64,000 nucleotides of DNA from Rhodococcus sp. KRD162. GTDB taxonomy: Bacteria; Actinomycetota; Actinomycetes; Mycobacteriales; Mycobacteriaceae. Each line of letters opens with the position of its first letter. Within the stretch, counting starts at the first letter, position 1. The notes beneath the pieces are model-generated. The model was not told the origin of the DNA. It saw nothing but the letters and a program-made list of their open reading frames with translations, and ran no database searches. Location of the stretch: assembly GCF_017168335.1 (NCBI RefSeq), contig NZ_JABFAU010000003.1, forward strand, positions 771,561 through 835,560, read 5' to 3'. A program made the translations under genes and the position numbers. Below, one piece after another: positions 28,459 through 43,400 of the stretch.

Positions 28459-31400
28459 CTGCATCGCCGACCTGCACTCGTTCCCGTCGATCGGCCCGAG
28501 TCGATACCGCTGTCTCTCGCGCAGCAGCGGATGTGGTTCATCAACCAGTTCGACGTGTCCTCGCCCGCGTACAACATTCCGCTCACGGTGCGGCTGACAG
28601 GCAACCTCGACATCACTGCGATGTCCGAGGCGATCGGCGACGTACTGTCTCGGCACGAATCTCTTCGCACGGTGTTTCCGACGGTCGGCGACCTGCCGAA
28701 CCAGGTCATCGCCCCGGCGGAAGACGTCACCGGTTCGATGCTCCCGCTCGAGGTGGTCGATGTCGACGCCGGCGCGGTGGAGGCGCTCGTCCGTACCTCT
28801 GCAACAACAGGATTCGATGTCACGTCGGATCTTCCCTTCCGCGCGGTCCTCTACCGCTGCGGTCCGGAGAACTTCGTGTTGTCCATCGTCGTGCACCACA
28901 TTGCCGCCGACGGCGCGTCGATGGCCCCTCTCGCCCGCGACGTGATGGTCGCCTACGGTGCACGGGCACAGGGCTCGGCTCCGGTATGGGAACCGTTGGC
29001 GGTGCAGTACGCGGACTTCGCGCTGTGGCAGCACGCCGTTCTCGGCGACGAGAACGACTCCACGTCTGTGGCATCACGACAGATCGAGTTCTGGCAGTCG
29101 GCATTGGCAGACCTGCCCGACGTGTTGCCGCTGCCACTGGATCGGCCGCGGCCCACGCGTCAGTCGATGCGTGGCGGTGTTACACCGTTCACGATCCCCG
29201 GCGACGTCGCTACACGACTGTCTTCGGTTGCCGCCCAACATGAATCGACGCTGTTCATGGTCGTCCACTCCGCGCTGGCATTGCTGCTCGCGCGATTGAG
29301 CGGTACCCAGGACATCGCTATCGGCACCCCGACTGCGGGTCGCGGCGATGCGGCACTCGACGATCTCGTCGGTATGTTCGTCGGCACGCTCGTGCTGCGT
29401 ACGCAGGTCGAGTCGCAGTCGACCTTCGGTGAGCTGTTGGCCGGCACCCGCAGCTCCGATCTCGCGGCCTTCGACAACACCGATATTCCCTTCGAGCGAC
29501 TCGTCGACGTTCTCGATCCGGTGCGGTCGACCGATCATTCTCCGCTGTTCCAGGTCTTGCTCGAGTTCCAGAACAATGCTGCGGCCACACTGGAACTGCC
29601 CGATCTCACGGTCGAATTCGAAGAGATCAGCACCGGCACTGCAAAGTTCGACTTGCAGCTCCGCGTCGACCAGGAACCCGTCGACGAGTCCGGAGCACTG
29701 TCGGCGTCTTTCACCTACGCCACCGATCTGTTCGATCCCGACACCATCGACCGTTTCGTCGACCGTTTCCTCCGCATCGTCGACACCATCGGCACATCGA
29801 CGGACATTCGCACGGGCGATATCGACATCCTCTCGGCCGCAGAACGCGAACTGATGCTGTTCGAGTGGAACGACACTGCACGCTTGATCGAACCCCCTGT
29901 GCACCAGCAGATCCCTGCCGGGGACATCGACATGACGCTCGCCGGTCTGTTCGACCGGCAGGTGCTGCGCAGTCCGTACTCCACCGCCTTGGTGTTCGAG
30001 GACGAACACGTCACCTATCTCGAACTGGACGAACGCGCCAATCAGCTCGCTCGTCACCTCATCTCCCTCGGCGTGGCACCGGAGTCCCACGTCGGCCTGG
30101 CAATCCGACGATCGATCGATCTGCTCGTCGGTATGTACGCCATCGTCAAGGCCGGTGGCGCGTATGTACCGATCGACCCGGACCATCCGGTCGAACGTTC
30201 GTCCTACGTGCTGTCCAGCGCTCAACCGGTATGCATTCTGACCACCAGCCGTGACTGGATCAACATTCCGGTCGCAACTCCGGTCCTTGCGGTGGATCTT
30301 CTCGACGTCTCCGATCGCGACCACTCCTCGGTCACCGACTCCGACCGGCTGGGAACCCTGCGAGAGTCGAACACCGCCTACGTGATCTACACGTCCGGTT
30401 CGACAGGTCGACCCAAGGGTGTTGCCGTCACCCATTCGGCCATCGTCAATCGTCTGCTGTGGATGCAGCACGAGTACCGCCTGGAACCAGCCGACACCGT
30501 TCTGCAGAAGACACCGGCTACCTTCGACGTATCGGTGTGGGAGTTCTTCTGGCCCCTCCAAGTCGGTGCCAAGCTCGTGGTCGCCGAACCCGAGGGACAT
30601 CGCGATCCCACATATCTCTCGCGGATCATCGCGGAAGAGCACATCACCACGGCTCACTTCGTGCCGTCGATGCTCGCAGTGTTCGCGGCAGGAGCACGCG
30701 CAGCAGAATGTGGCTCGCTTCGGCTCGTGTTCTGCAGTGGCGAGGCGCTTCCCCCGGCTACGGCAGCTCAGTTCGCACAGTTCTCGCTGGCCGAACTGCA
30801 TAATCTCTACGGTCCCACCGAGGCGGCCGTCGATGTCAGCTACTACCACGTGACCGGACGCGACCCGGTGACGATCCCCATCGGTGCACCGGTGTGGAAC
30901 ACCCGGTTGTACGTACTCGACGCCTCGCTGCGACTCGCACCGATCGGCGCTCCTGGCGAGCTGTACCTCGCAGGCGTCCAGCTCGCTCGCGGCTACGTCG
31001 GCCGTGGTGACCTCACCGCCGACCGCTTCGTCGCCGATCCGTTCGGCGAACCAGGCGAGCGGCTCTACCGCACAGGCGATCTGGTGCGCTGGCGCGCCGA
31101 CGGTGAACTGGAGTACATCGGCCGCACCGACTTCCAGGTCAAACTGCGCGGTCTACGCATCGAGTTGCCCGAGATCGAAGCAGTTCTACTGCGGTCGGAA
31201 TCGGTCGCCCAGGCGATCGCCTTGGTCCACAAAGACCCGAACACCGGTGAAACGCTGGTGGCCTACGTGGTGGGCACGCACGGCACTGCCGTCGACGCCA
31301 CCGAGCTGACGGCCGAGGCCGCACGGCGCCTTCCGGCCTACATGGTGCCCTCGCACGTGGTCGTACTCGACTCACTGCCGGTCAACGCCAGTGGCAAACT

Positions 31401-34400
31401 CGACCGAAAAGCACTGCCCTCACCCGAATTCACCGTCGCTGCTTCCGAATTCGTCGGCCCCGAGAATCCGGTCGAAGAGATCGTGGCCGGGGTCTTCGGA
31501 GACCTACTCGGTATGTCCCAGGTGAGCGTCACGTCGAGCTTCTTCGAGATCGGCGGCAACTCGTTGATCGCGATGCGCTTGGTCGCGCGACTCAACGCAG
31601 CACTCGGAACCGACATCGGCATCAGGGATCTGTTCGACGCGCCTACCGTTCGCGCCCTGTCGGCCGGCATCGAGCTGGGCGAACACGACGACCAGGCAGC
31701 ACCCCGGCTGGTTCCGCAGGAGCGGCCCGCGGTGGTACCGCTGTCGTTGGCTCAGCAGCGGATGTGGTTCATCAACCAGTACGACACCGCGTCGGCCGCG
31801 TACAACGTCGCCTTCGCCATGCGTTTGAGCGGTGCCCTCGACGTCGACGCAATGCACTCGGCCATCGGCGACGTGTTGACCCGGCACGAGTCGCTGCGCA
31901 CTATGTTCCCCCTCTCCGACGGCGGACCGGTCCAATCGATACTCGATGTGGCATCGGCAACGCCGGATCTCACTCCGATCGACGCAGACGGAGATCGACA
32001 CGTCGAGCAATTGATCGCCGACGTCGCGGGTTCGGGCTTCGACGTGGTCACGGGTGTTCCGTTGCGAGTGCGACTGATCAGGGAGCGCGAGAACGAGCAC
32101 GTTCTCGTCATGGTGGTACATCACATCTCCTCCGACGGCTTCTCCAGCGCTCCACTGGCCCGCGATCTGATGGTCGCGTACAGCGCCCGCGCTGCCGGGC
32201 ATGCGCCGAGTCAGGAACCGTTGCCGGTCCAGTACGCCGATTACGCGCTGTGGCAACGTCGGTATCTCGGTGCCGAATCCGATCCAGAGTCGGTGATGGC
32301 TCGGCAATCGGCCTACTGGGTCGACACACTGTCCGGTAGCCCCGAAGTGTTGCCCTTGCCGACCGATCGCCCCCGGCCCGCGGTGGCGTCTCTGCGCGGC
32401 GACACCGTCCCGTTCGAGATCGACGCCGGTGTCCATGCACGGCTCGCCGCCGTTGCTGCCGAGCACAATTCGAGCTCGTTCATGATCGTCCACGCCGCAC
32501 TGGCCATCCTTCTGGCTCGGCTCTCGGGTACCGAGGACATCTCTGTCGGTACGCCGATCTCGGGCCGCGGAGACGCAGCACTGGACGAACTCGTCGGCAT
32601 GTTCGTCAACACGCTCGTCCTGCGCACCCAGGTGTCAGGTTCGACTCGTTTCGCGGACCTGCTGTCGGAGGTTCGTTCGACGGACCTGGCCGCGTTCACA
32701 CACGCTGACGTTCCGTTCGAGCGGGTCGTGGACGCAGTCGATCCTGCACGGTCGACAGCCCACGCGCCGCTGTTCCAGGTGATGCTCGAATTCCAGCAGA
32801 CCGAGCGGCCGACGGTGACGTTGCCCGGCCTGTCCATCGAGGGCATCGAACTGCCCAACGACATCTCCAATTTCGATCTGCAGTTGACGGTCGCCGAAGA
32901 ATTCGACGCATCCGGTGCACCGCTCGGTATCACCGCCGGTTTCCGTTACGCCACAGAACTCTTCGATGCCGACACCGTCGGCGTATTCGCAGAACGTCTC
33001 GTACGGATTCTCGACACCGTGACGGCAGATCCGTCCGTCGAGGTCGGCGACATCGACATCCTGTCGGCCGACGAGTACGACTCGCTTGCTCCGGTTCGTG
33101 GTCCGCGGTCTGTTGCGGGTGTGGTGTTGCCGGAGTTGTTGGCTGGTGCGGTGGGTGTTGCCGGTGCTGGTGGTGTTGCGGTGGTTTCTGGTTCTCGGGT
33201 GCTTTCGTATGGTGAGTTGGATGCGGCGTCGTCGCGGTTGGCGCGGATGTTGATGTCGGGTGGTGTGGGTCCGGGGTCGTTTGTGGCGTTGGCGTTGCCG
33301 CGGTCGGTGGAGTCTGTGGTTGCGGTGTGGGCGGTGGCGAAGGCCGGTGGTGCGTTCTTGCCGGTGGATCCGAGTTATCCGGTGGATCGGATCGAGCACA
33401 TGTTGGTCGATTCGGGTGCTGTGGTGGGTGTGACGTTGGGTGCGCATTCGGATGCGGTGTCGGGTGTCGGTGGGGTGTCGTGGGTGGTGCTCGATGATCC
33501 GGATGTTGTGGCGGATTTGGCTTTTCGGTCTTCTGCTCCGGTGTTGGATGCGGAGCGTTCGGGGGTGTTGCGTCTCGATGATGCGGCGTATCTGATTTAT
33601 ACGTCGGGGTCGACCGGTGTGCCCAAGGGTGTGGTGGTCACTCATCGTGGTGTGGGGAACTTGGCTGCTGAGGAGCGGGTGCGGTTCGGTGTGGGTCCGT
33701 CGTCTCGGGTGTTGGCGTTTGCGTCGCCGAGTTTCGATGCGTCGATTCTCGAGTTCGTGTTGGCGTTCTCGGGTGGGTCGACGATGGTGATTGCTCCGCC
33801 GTTGGTGTTCGGTGGGGTGGAGTTGGCGTCGTTGCTTGCTGCTGAGCGGGTGACGCATGCGTTCGTGACTCCTGCGGCGTTGGCGTCGGTGGATCCGGTG
33901 GGTTTGGAGTCGGTGGAGGTTGTTGCTACCGGTGGTGATGTGTGTGCGCCGGAGTTGGTGGCGAGGTGGGCTCCTGGTCGTCGGATGTTCAATGCGTACG
34001 GTCCGACGGAGGCGACGATTTTCTCGTCGATTTCGTCGGCGTTGGTGGTGGGGGAGTCGGTCGATATCGGTTCGCCGACGATCGGTTTCGCTGAGGTGGT
34101 GTTGGATGCGCGGTTGAATCCGGTGCCTGTGGGTGTGGTGGGTGAGTTGTATCTGGCGGGTCCGGCGTTGGCGCGTGGTTATCATGCGCGGTTGGGTTTG
34201 ACGGCGGAGCGGTTCGTGGCCAATCCGTTCGGTGGTGCGGGTTCGCGGATGTATCGCACCGGTGATGTGGTGCGGTGGAATTCCTCGGGTGCGTTGGAGT
34301 ATGTGGGGCGTAGCGACTTCCAGGTGAAGGTGCGTGGTTTCCGGATCGAGTTGGGTGAGATCGATTCGGTGTTGGCCGGTGTGTCGGGTGTCGATTTCGT

Positions 34401-37400
34401 GGTCACTGTCGGTCGTGACAATCAGGCCGGTTCGACGGTGTTGGTCTCGTATGTGTTGCCGGTTGCTGGTAGCAGTGTGGATGCGGCGGCGTTGCGTGAG
34501 CATGCCGGTTCGGTGTTGCCGGCGCACATGGTGCCCTCGGCAGTGGTGATGCTCGAGTCGATTCCGTTGACTCCTGCAGGCAAACTCGACCGACGCGCAC
34601 TACCCGAACCTGATTGGTCCGCACAGGTCAGTTCCAGCCGCGACGCAGACAATGCAATCGAGAAGACGCTGGCCGGGCTGTTCGCCGAGGTCCTCCGGCT
34701 CGACCGCGTCGGCGTCGACGATTCGTTCTTCGCGCTGGGCGGCGACAGCATCATGTCCATTCAGCTCGTCTCCCGCGCGAAAGCTGCCGGTTTGGCGCTG
34801 TCGCCACGAGATGTGTTCGAGCACAAGACTGTTGCCGCGCTCGCAGAAGTGGTTGCAGCAGGAGAGAGCACCGCTGCGCTCGTTCTCGAAGAGCTGCCAG
34901 GTGGCGGTGTCGGTGATGTCCCGCTCACGCCGATCGTGGCATGGATGCTCGATCGCACGGATGTGCTCGATCAGCACACACAAACCGCTGTGTTGACCCT
35001 CCCCGTCGATATCGAGCTCGAGGTCCTCGAAGCTACGGTCCAGACCGTCCTCGATCACCACGACATGCTGCGCGGGGTACTTCACCGTGGCGAGCTTCCC
35101 AGCATGGAGGTTCTTCCCGTCGGTTCGGTGACGGCACACTCGGTCGTACGCCGCGTTTCGTCGACAACCGTTCGGGGAGAGCAGTTCTCGGAGCAGGCCC
35201 GAGCCGAGGCTCAGGCCGCAGTGAGCCGTTTGGCACCCGATTCCGGCGTGATGATCCAGATGGTGTGGTTCGACGCGGGCTCCGAGGGAAGCCGACTACT
35301 GGTGGTAGCCCACCACCTGGTGATCGACGGTGTCTCCTGGCGAATTCTGGTACCGGACCTCGCGTCGGCCTGGGCCCAGATCAGCAACGGAAGCACTCCG
35401 GAACTGGCCCCCGTCGGTACCTCCATGCGCCGTTGGTCTCACGGGCTGCGTGAGGTCACCACAACCCGCGGTGACGAACTGCCGTTCTGGCGTGACGTGG
35501 TGTCGAAACCCGATCCGCTCATCGGATCTCGGGCACTCGACCGCGATATCGACGTCTATCGGACGGTGGACAAGGTCGAGCTTGCGCTGCCGACCGACGT
35601 CACCGAAGGACTGCTCACGGCCCTGCCCGACGCATTCCACGGCAGTGTCAACGACGGCCTGCTCGCCGCTCTCGCCCTGGCCACCGCGGTGTGGCGGCGC
35701 GATCGCGGGGTCGTCGTCGGTGATGCTCTGATCTCCCTCGAGGGCCACGGCCGAGAGGACCACGTCGTTCCTGGTGCCGATCTCAGCCGCACCATCGGGT
35801 GGTTCACCACGATCTACCCACTCAGGCTGACACTCGACGGCATCGACCTGGACGACGCTCTTGCAGGCGGCGACGATGCAGCACGGCTGATCAAATCGGT
35901 CAAAGAGCAGCTGTTGGCAGTTCCCGATCACGGCATCGGCTACGGCATGCTGCGCTACCTGGACGAGGACGGCGCCGCCGCTCTTCGGGGTTTCCCGGCT
36001 CCCCAGATCAGTTTCAACTACCTCGGGCGCTACAGCACCGACATTCCGGACGAGCTTCGCGGACACGGCTGGCTGCCGGTGGACGATTCCGGTGTCGGCG
36101 ATTCGCAGGACGAGGATCTGCCGGTCGCTGCCGCACTCGACATCAACGCCGTCACGACTGCGACGCCGACGGGCCCCCGGTTGGAGGCGACCTTTGCATT
36201 CCCCAGCGGCGTGCTCGAGGCGGACGAGGTCAGTGAGCTCGCCGAGCTGTGGCGTCAGGCTCTCACCGCTCTGACCCGACTGGCGCAACGACCGGAGGCG
36301 GGTGGCTTCACCCCCTCCGACCTGGACCTGGTGCGCCTCGATCAGAGTTCGATCGACGATCTGGAACGGGTATACCCGGGGCTGGACGACATCTGGTCGA
36401 TGACACCCCTGCAGGCCGGTCTGCTCTTCCACGCGGAGTTGTCCGATCAGTCTGTCGACGCCTACATCGTTCAGTTGGTCTTGGAACTGCGCGGCGAGGT
36501 GGACGAAGCGAGATTCCGGCGCTCCGCACAGGCGTTGTTGCGCCGACACGCCAACCTACGCACCGCGTTCGTACACAACAGCGACGGCGAGTCCATCCAG
36601 ATCGTCCACCACGACGTCGACGTTCCGTGGTCCTCGATCGACCTGTCGAACCTCGACGACGACGCTCGGGCCGCAGAACTCGAGCGCATCGAACACGAGG
36701 ACCGGGCCACCGGGTTCAACATGGCTCAGGCACCTCTGCTGCGCTTCATGCTGATAGCGGCGGCTCCGGGTCAGTGGCGTTTGGTGATGACCAACCACCA
36801 CATCCTGCTCGACGGTTGGTCGACGCCACTGCTCCTCAAGGACCTGCTGACCCTCTACGTGGTGGACGGCGACGAAACCCTGCTCCCTCGTGTCCCCGCC
36901 TACCGCGACTACCTGGCCTGGTTGGCCAAGCGCGATCGCTCGTCGGCACGCGAGGCGTGGGTGAACGCCCTGAGCGGACTCACCGAGCCGACCCTGCTGA
37001 CCCCGGTGGAAAGTCGGCGGCAGGAGTCGACGCTGGCCGGCCGCGCTCTGGTGTCCTTGGACGCCTCTCGAACGGACCGTCTGCGGGCCGTCGCTCGTGC
37101 CCGCGGAGTGACGATCAACTCGATGGTGCAGGCTGCGTGGGCGTTGGTCCTCGGCACCCTGACCGGCCGCTCCGACGTCGTGTTCGGTGCCACCGTGTCC
37201 GGACGACCGCCCGAGGTCTCCGACATCGAGTCGATGGTCGGGCTGTTCATCAACACCCTTCCCGTCCGGATCGTGCTCGACCCGGTCGAGACAATCGGCG
37301 AATACCTCGACCGCGTGCAGTCCGAGCAAGCCGCGCTGCTCGATCACCATTACCTCGGTCTCACCGACATCCAGCGCGCGGTGGGGCCCGCCGTGGCGTT

Positions 37401-40400
37401 CGACACTCTGACCGTGTTCGAGTCGTACCCGATGGACCGCGCGGGATTGTCGGCCGAGACGGACCTCGCAGGCATGCGGGTGCACGACGTGCGCGATGGC
37501 AGCGATACCGCACAGTATCCGCTGACTCTTGTCGCCATGGTCGACGACCGGCTGCACATCGAGGCGAAGTATCTTCCGGAACTGTTCGAGCACACGGTCG
37601 TTCGAGCGACGGTCGACAGAATCGTCCGTGTACTCGACGCAATCGCCACCGACACGGATCGACGTGTCGGATCGCTCTCGCTCCTGTCCGAGGACGAATT
37701 GGGTCGATTGGCCCCGGTTCGCGGCCCGGCCGCACCGCATGCTCGGCTGCTGCCCGATATCTTCACCGACGCAGCAGCGTCGAACATCGGTGGAACTGCA
37801 CTGTGGAGCGAGGTCGGCAGCGTCGATTACGCCGAGCTCGATGCACGGTCGTCCGCTCTTGCGCGCGCCCTGATCACTCGTGGTGCCGGCCCAGAAACAG
37901 TCGTTGCGCTGGCCCTGCCGCGCTCGATCGAATCCGTACTCGGTATCTGGGCGGTCGCCAAGACCGGAGCGGCGTTCCTGCCGATCGATCCGAGTTACCC
38001 GCGCGATCGCGTCGAGCACATGCTCGTCGACTCGCACGCGCACATCGGCCTGACAGTGTCCGAACACCTGGCCGCTGTCGAGGATCTCGGCTCCGCCCGA
38101 TGGACCGTCCTCGACGACGACGAGACGAACACAGAGCTTGCCGCGTACTCGACCGCAGCGGTCCACAACGAGGACCGCATCCGTCCGGTGCACCTCGATC
38201 AGGTCGCGTACCTGATCTACACCTCGGGTTCGACCGGGGTACCCAAGGGTGTCAGCGTCACCCATCGCGGGCTGGCAAACCTTGCCGAGGAGGAGCGCAC
38301 CCGTTTCTCGGTGACCGAGGATGCACAAGTACTCGCGTTCGCATCGCCGAGCTTCGATGCGTCCATCCTGGAACTGATCATGGTGTTCTCCGGCGCTGCG
38401 ACGATGGTCATCGCACCGACCTCGGTCTACGGTGGCACCGAACTGTCTGCGTTGCTCTCCGAACAACACGTGACTCATGCATTCGTCACACCCGCCGCGC
38501 TGGCTTCGGTCGATCCGGAAGGCCTGACCGAGCTGCGCGTCGTCGCCACCGGTGGCGACGTGTGTCCGCCCGAGCTGGTGGCCCGCTGGGCGCCGGGCCG
38601 TAGCATGTTCAATGCCTACGGTCCCACCGAAGCGACCATCTTCTCGTCCATCAGCGATCAGCTGAACGTCGACTCGCCGATCGATATCGGTTCGCCGACA
38701 ATCGGTTTCAGCGAAGTGGTCCTCGATGCACGGCTTCATCCGGTCCCGACCGGAGTTGCAGGCGAGCTGTATCTCGCCGGGCCTGCTCTGGCGCGTGGAT
38801 ACCATCGCCGATTCGGTCTCACGGCAGAGCGATTCCTCGCAGATCCTTTCGGCGAGCCGGGTGCACGGATGTACCGCACCGGAGATGTGGTGCGGTGGAC
38901 CGAAGCGGGCACGCTCGAGTACGTCGGCCGCAGCGATTTCCAGGTCAAGGTGCGTGGCTTCCGTATCGAACTGGGCGAGATCGATTCGGTCCTCACCGAC
39001 GATCCCTCGGTCGAGTTCGCCACCACGATCGGTGTCGACGGCCCCACGGGCAACACGATTCTGGTCGCCTACGTTCTACCGCGGCCCGGTCGTCGGATCG
39101 ATACCGCGGCTTTGCGTACGCATGTCTCGAATTCTCTTCCCACCCACATGATCCCGACTACATTCGTCGCGCTGGAGTCGATTCCGCTGACGCCGGCAGG
39201 CAAGTTGGACCGTACCGCGCTGCCTGCGCCCGATCTCCATCTCGGAAGCGATTCGCGTGCGCCGCGCAACGAGACCGAGCAGACCATCGCCGACATCTTC
39301 GGTGAGGTCCTCGGAATCGACGGAGTCGGGATCGATACGAGCTTCTTCGACCTCGGCGGCGACTCTCTCAGCGCCACCAGACTCACCGCCCGAGTCAACT
39401 CGGCACTCGACACCACGATCAGCGTGCGTGCTCTGTTCGAGGCGCCGACCGTCGAGTCGCTTGCCATTCGCATCCACAGCGCCACAGTCGGTGCCGGTCG
39501 CCGTCCCGCTTTGATCGCACAGGCGCGACCGGACTCGATTCCGTTGTCGCTGGCGCAGCAACGAATGTGGTTCATCAACCAATTCGATGTGGCGTCTGCG
39601 GCTTACAACATTCCGCTCGCGATCCGCCTGACGGGACGCCTCGATATCGCCGCGATGAGTGCGGCTGTCGGCGACGTCTCGAGGCGACACGAGTCGTTGC
39701 GCACGATCTTCCCCACCCGCGACGACAAGCCCGAACAGCAGATCCTCGACTTCGAGCAGGCGAACTCCGATCTCGCCGTGGTCGACCTGGATCCTGCCGA
39801 CGTCGTCTCGGCCATCTCGGCTGCTGCTGCAACGGGCTTCGACGTCTCGACCGAGCTACCGTTCCGTGCGGTCCTGTACCGGCTGGCACCGGACGAGTTC
39901 GTGCTCTCGATCGTGGTGCACCACATCGCCGCCGACGGAGCCTCCATGGCACCGCTGGCGCGAGATGTGATGGTGGCCTACGGTTCCCGCGCGGCTGCTA
40001 CCGAGCCGGTGTGGTCGCCACTGGAGATTCAGTACGCCGACTTCGCGGTGTGGCAACGGCAGGTGCTGGGCGACGAGTCCGATCCGGCCTCGCTGGCTGC
40101 GCAGCAGTTGAACTTCTGGAAAACCACGCTTGCAGACCTGCCCGAGGTACTCCCGCTGCCGCTGGACCATGCACGTCCGGCTCGTCAGTCACTGCGGGGC
40201 AACAGTGTGCGGTTCGAGATCGATCGCACGGTACATGCAGCGCTGATCGACATCGCCCGCACCAACGAAGCCACTGTCTTCATGGCGGTGCACGCGGCGT
40301 GGTCGATCTTGATGGCCCGTCTCAGTGGCACCGAGGACATCGCGATCGGCACGCCGATCGCCGGACGAGGCGAGGCGGCGCTCGACGACCTCGTCGGCAT

Positions 40401-43400
40401 GTTCGTCGGAACGCTGGTGCTGCGCACCGAAGTGGCACCGAAGCTCTCGTTCGTCGAGTTGCTTCGGTCGACGCGCGCAGCCGATCTTGCCGCGTTCGAC
40501 AACACCGACGTTCCGTTCGAGCGGCTGGTCGACGTTCTCGACCCGGCCCGCTCGACCGACCATTCACCGCTGTTCCAGGTCTTGCTCGAATTCCAGAACA
40601 ACACGGCCGCGACGCTCGAACTGCCCGACCTGACCGTCGAAGCCGTCGATATCGACGCGCACGTGGCCAAGTTCGATCTGCAGCTGACCGTTGCGGAACA
40701 GTTCGACGAGTCCGGAACGCCGTCCGGCATGACGGCCGCGATCACGTACGCGGTGGATTTGTTCGAGGAATCCTCGGTGCAGGAGTTCTCCGCGCGCTTC
40801 AGCTCGGTGTTGGCCTCGGTGGCGGCCGATCCCAACCGTGCCGTCGGAGACATCGACCTGCTGCTCGACGGTGAACTCGACGCAATGGCGCACGAGTGGA
40901 ACCATGCAGGCCGTGCGGCGACCGACGCCACTCTGGCAGACAGGTTCGCCTCCGCTGCAGCACAATTCCCGCAATCGCGTGCAGTCGTCTTCGGCGATCG
41001 CTCGATGACCTATTCCGAATTGGACGAACGGTCGAGCCGACTCGCACGGGTCCTGGTGGGCCGAGGGGTGACGTCGGAATCGCTCGTGGCGGTAGCAATG
41101 CCGCGCAACGAAGAGCTGATCGTCGCTCTGCTCGCGGTGATCAAGTCCGGTGGCGGTTATCTGCCGGTCGACGTCTCGTACCCAGCCGACCGGCTGGCGT
41201 TCATGCTCGAGGACGCCGCACCTGTCTGCGTGATCTCCACCGTCGCCGACAGCTCAGCGGTGCCTGCCACTGACGTCGACCTGCTGTTGGTCGATTCGCC
41301 GGAGTTGATCGACGAACTCGGCCGCGTCTCCGGCGCACCAGTGACCGATGCCGATCGGGTCGGGCGAACCAGCGCGGATTCGATCGCGTACGTCATCTAC
41401 ACCTCGGGTAGTACCGGCCGCCCCAAGGGCGTGCAGATCGCGCACCGCAATGTGGCCACCCTGTTCGCCAACACTGCCGGTCTGTTCGATTTCGACGATC
41501 GTGACGTCTGGACGATGTTCCACTCCTACGCCTTCGACTTCTCAGTCTGGGAGTTGTGGGGCCCACTGCTGCACGGCGGCACTCTCGTCGTCGTCGACTA
41601 CTACACCGCACGTTCTCCGGAGCTGTTCCGCGAGTTGGTCATTCGTGAAAAGGTCACGGTACTCAACCAGACGCCGACGGCCTTCTACCAGTTCGCGGAG
41701 GCCGACAGGGCCGCGACCGCGGCCGCCGGATCCTCGGACGACGCCACAGAACTATCGCTGCGCTACGTGATCTTCGGCGGCGAGGCGCTCGATCTCGGGC
41801 AGTTGGGACGTTGGTACTCCCGGCACGACGAATCCGCGCCCACCCTGGTCAACATGTACGGCATCACCGAGACGACGGTCCACGTGAGCCATTTGGCTCT
41901 GACGGAAGCGTTCGCGGCCTCGGCGTCGGCCAGCGTCATCGGTCAGGCCATCCCGGCGTTGAGCGTCGCTGTCCTCGACACCCGTCTCAATCCTGTGCCG
42001 CCGGGTGTCACGGGTGAAATGTACGTCTCCGGGGCACAGCTGTCTCGGGGCTACCTCGGCCGCGCAGGGCTGTCTGCCACCCGTTTCGTGGCAGATCCGT
42101 CCGGTGCGCCTGGTGCACGGATGTACCGCACCGGAGACACCGCCCGATGGAACCGGGACGGCGCACTCGAGTACCTGGGTCGCAGCGATATGCAGGTCCA
42201 GTTGCACGGATTCCGCATCGAACTCGGCGAGATCGAAAGCGCCCTGCTTGCCTTCGACGGCGTCGCGGCCGCCGTGGTCTCGGTGCGTGACGACGGCTTC
42301 GGCGATCGACTGGTCGGCTACGTCGTTGCCGAAGCCGGACGGACTATCGATCACTCCGCCGTTCTCGACTTCGTCGGCACCACACTGACCTCCTACATGG
42401 TGCCCGCAGCCCTGATCGTGCTGGACGAGTTGCCGCTCACCGCCAACGGAAAGCTCGACAGGCGCGCATTGCCCGCTCCGGACTTCTCCGCCAACGTGAC
42501 CGAAAGTCGTTTGCCGGCAACCGAAGTCGAATCCATACTCGCTGGACTGTTCGCAGATGTCCTCGGCCTCGACACGGTCGGCGTCGACGACTCGTTCTTC
42601 GCTCTCGGCGGCGACAGCATCATGTCAATCCAGCTGGTCTCGCGAGCCAAGGCAGCAGGCCTCGTGCTGGCGCCGCGCGACATCTTCGAGCGCAAGACCG
42701 TGGCGGCGTTGGCCGAAGTCGCTGTTCTCGGTGGCGACGCGGTGGTGCTCGAGGAGCTCGAGGGCGGGGGAGTAGGACCGCTCCCGCTGACTCCGGTCGT
42801 TCATTGGATGTTGGACCGCAGCAAGAACTTCGGTCGCTACACCCAGACGGCATTGCTTCAGCTTCCCGTCGATATCGATCGAGACACGCTCGAGCGCACC
42901 GTTCAGGCCGTACTCGATCGCCACGACATGCTTCGGTCGTCACTGTTCGTCGACGCAGACGGAATCTGGCACGAGGAAGTATCTCCGGCCGGCACCGTGT
43001 CCGCTGCATCCGTCATCCATGCGGTACCGGTGGAGACGGTCGACGGTCCCGAGTTCTCGTCGTGCGCGGCAACAGAACTCGACGCCGCTGCAGACCGACT
43101 GGTTCCCGCCGACGGCGTCATGATCCAGATGGTGTGGTTCCAAGGCCCGAACGGGTCCGGCCGACTACTCGTCGTCGCGCATCACCTCGTCATCGACGGT
43201 GTGTCCTGGCGAATCATCGTTCCGGATCTGGCGACGGCATGGAGCCAGATTGTTGCAGGCGACACGCCTGCGCTGGCACCGATCGGTACATCGATGCGGC
43301 GGTGGTCGACCGGATTGACCGACGTCACCGCGCGCCGCTCGGCGGAACTGGGGCTGTGGCAGCGGATTCTCGACGGTGTGGATCCGACCATCGGATCGCG

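Noticed and set aside
26200..34527. Minus-strand open frames of more than 600 codons (26200-28113 and 32635-34527), rich in Arg, His and Thr
   Set aside because: They lie inside the NRPS and mirror the G+T-skewed repeated A domain, which gives few stops on the other strand. No domain or credible start signal.
36556..38805. 749-codon minus-strand open frame inside NRPS modules 4
   Set aside because: Antisense shadow of high-GC coding sequence with fixed codon-position composition; no recognisable protein features.
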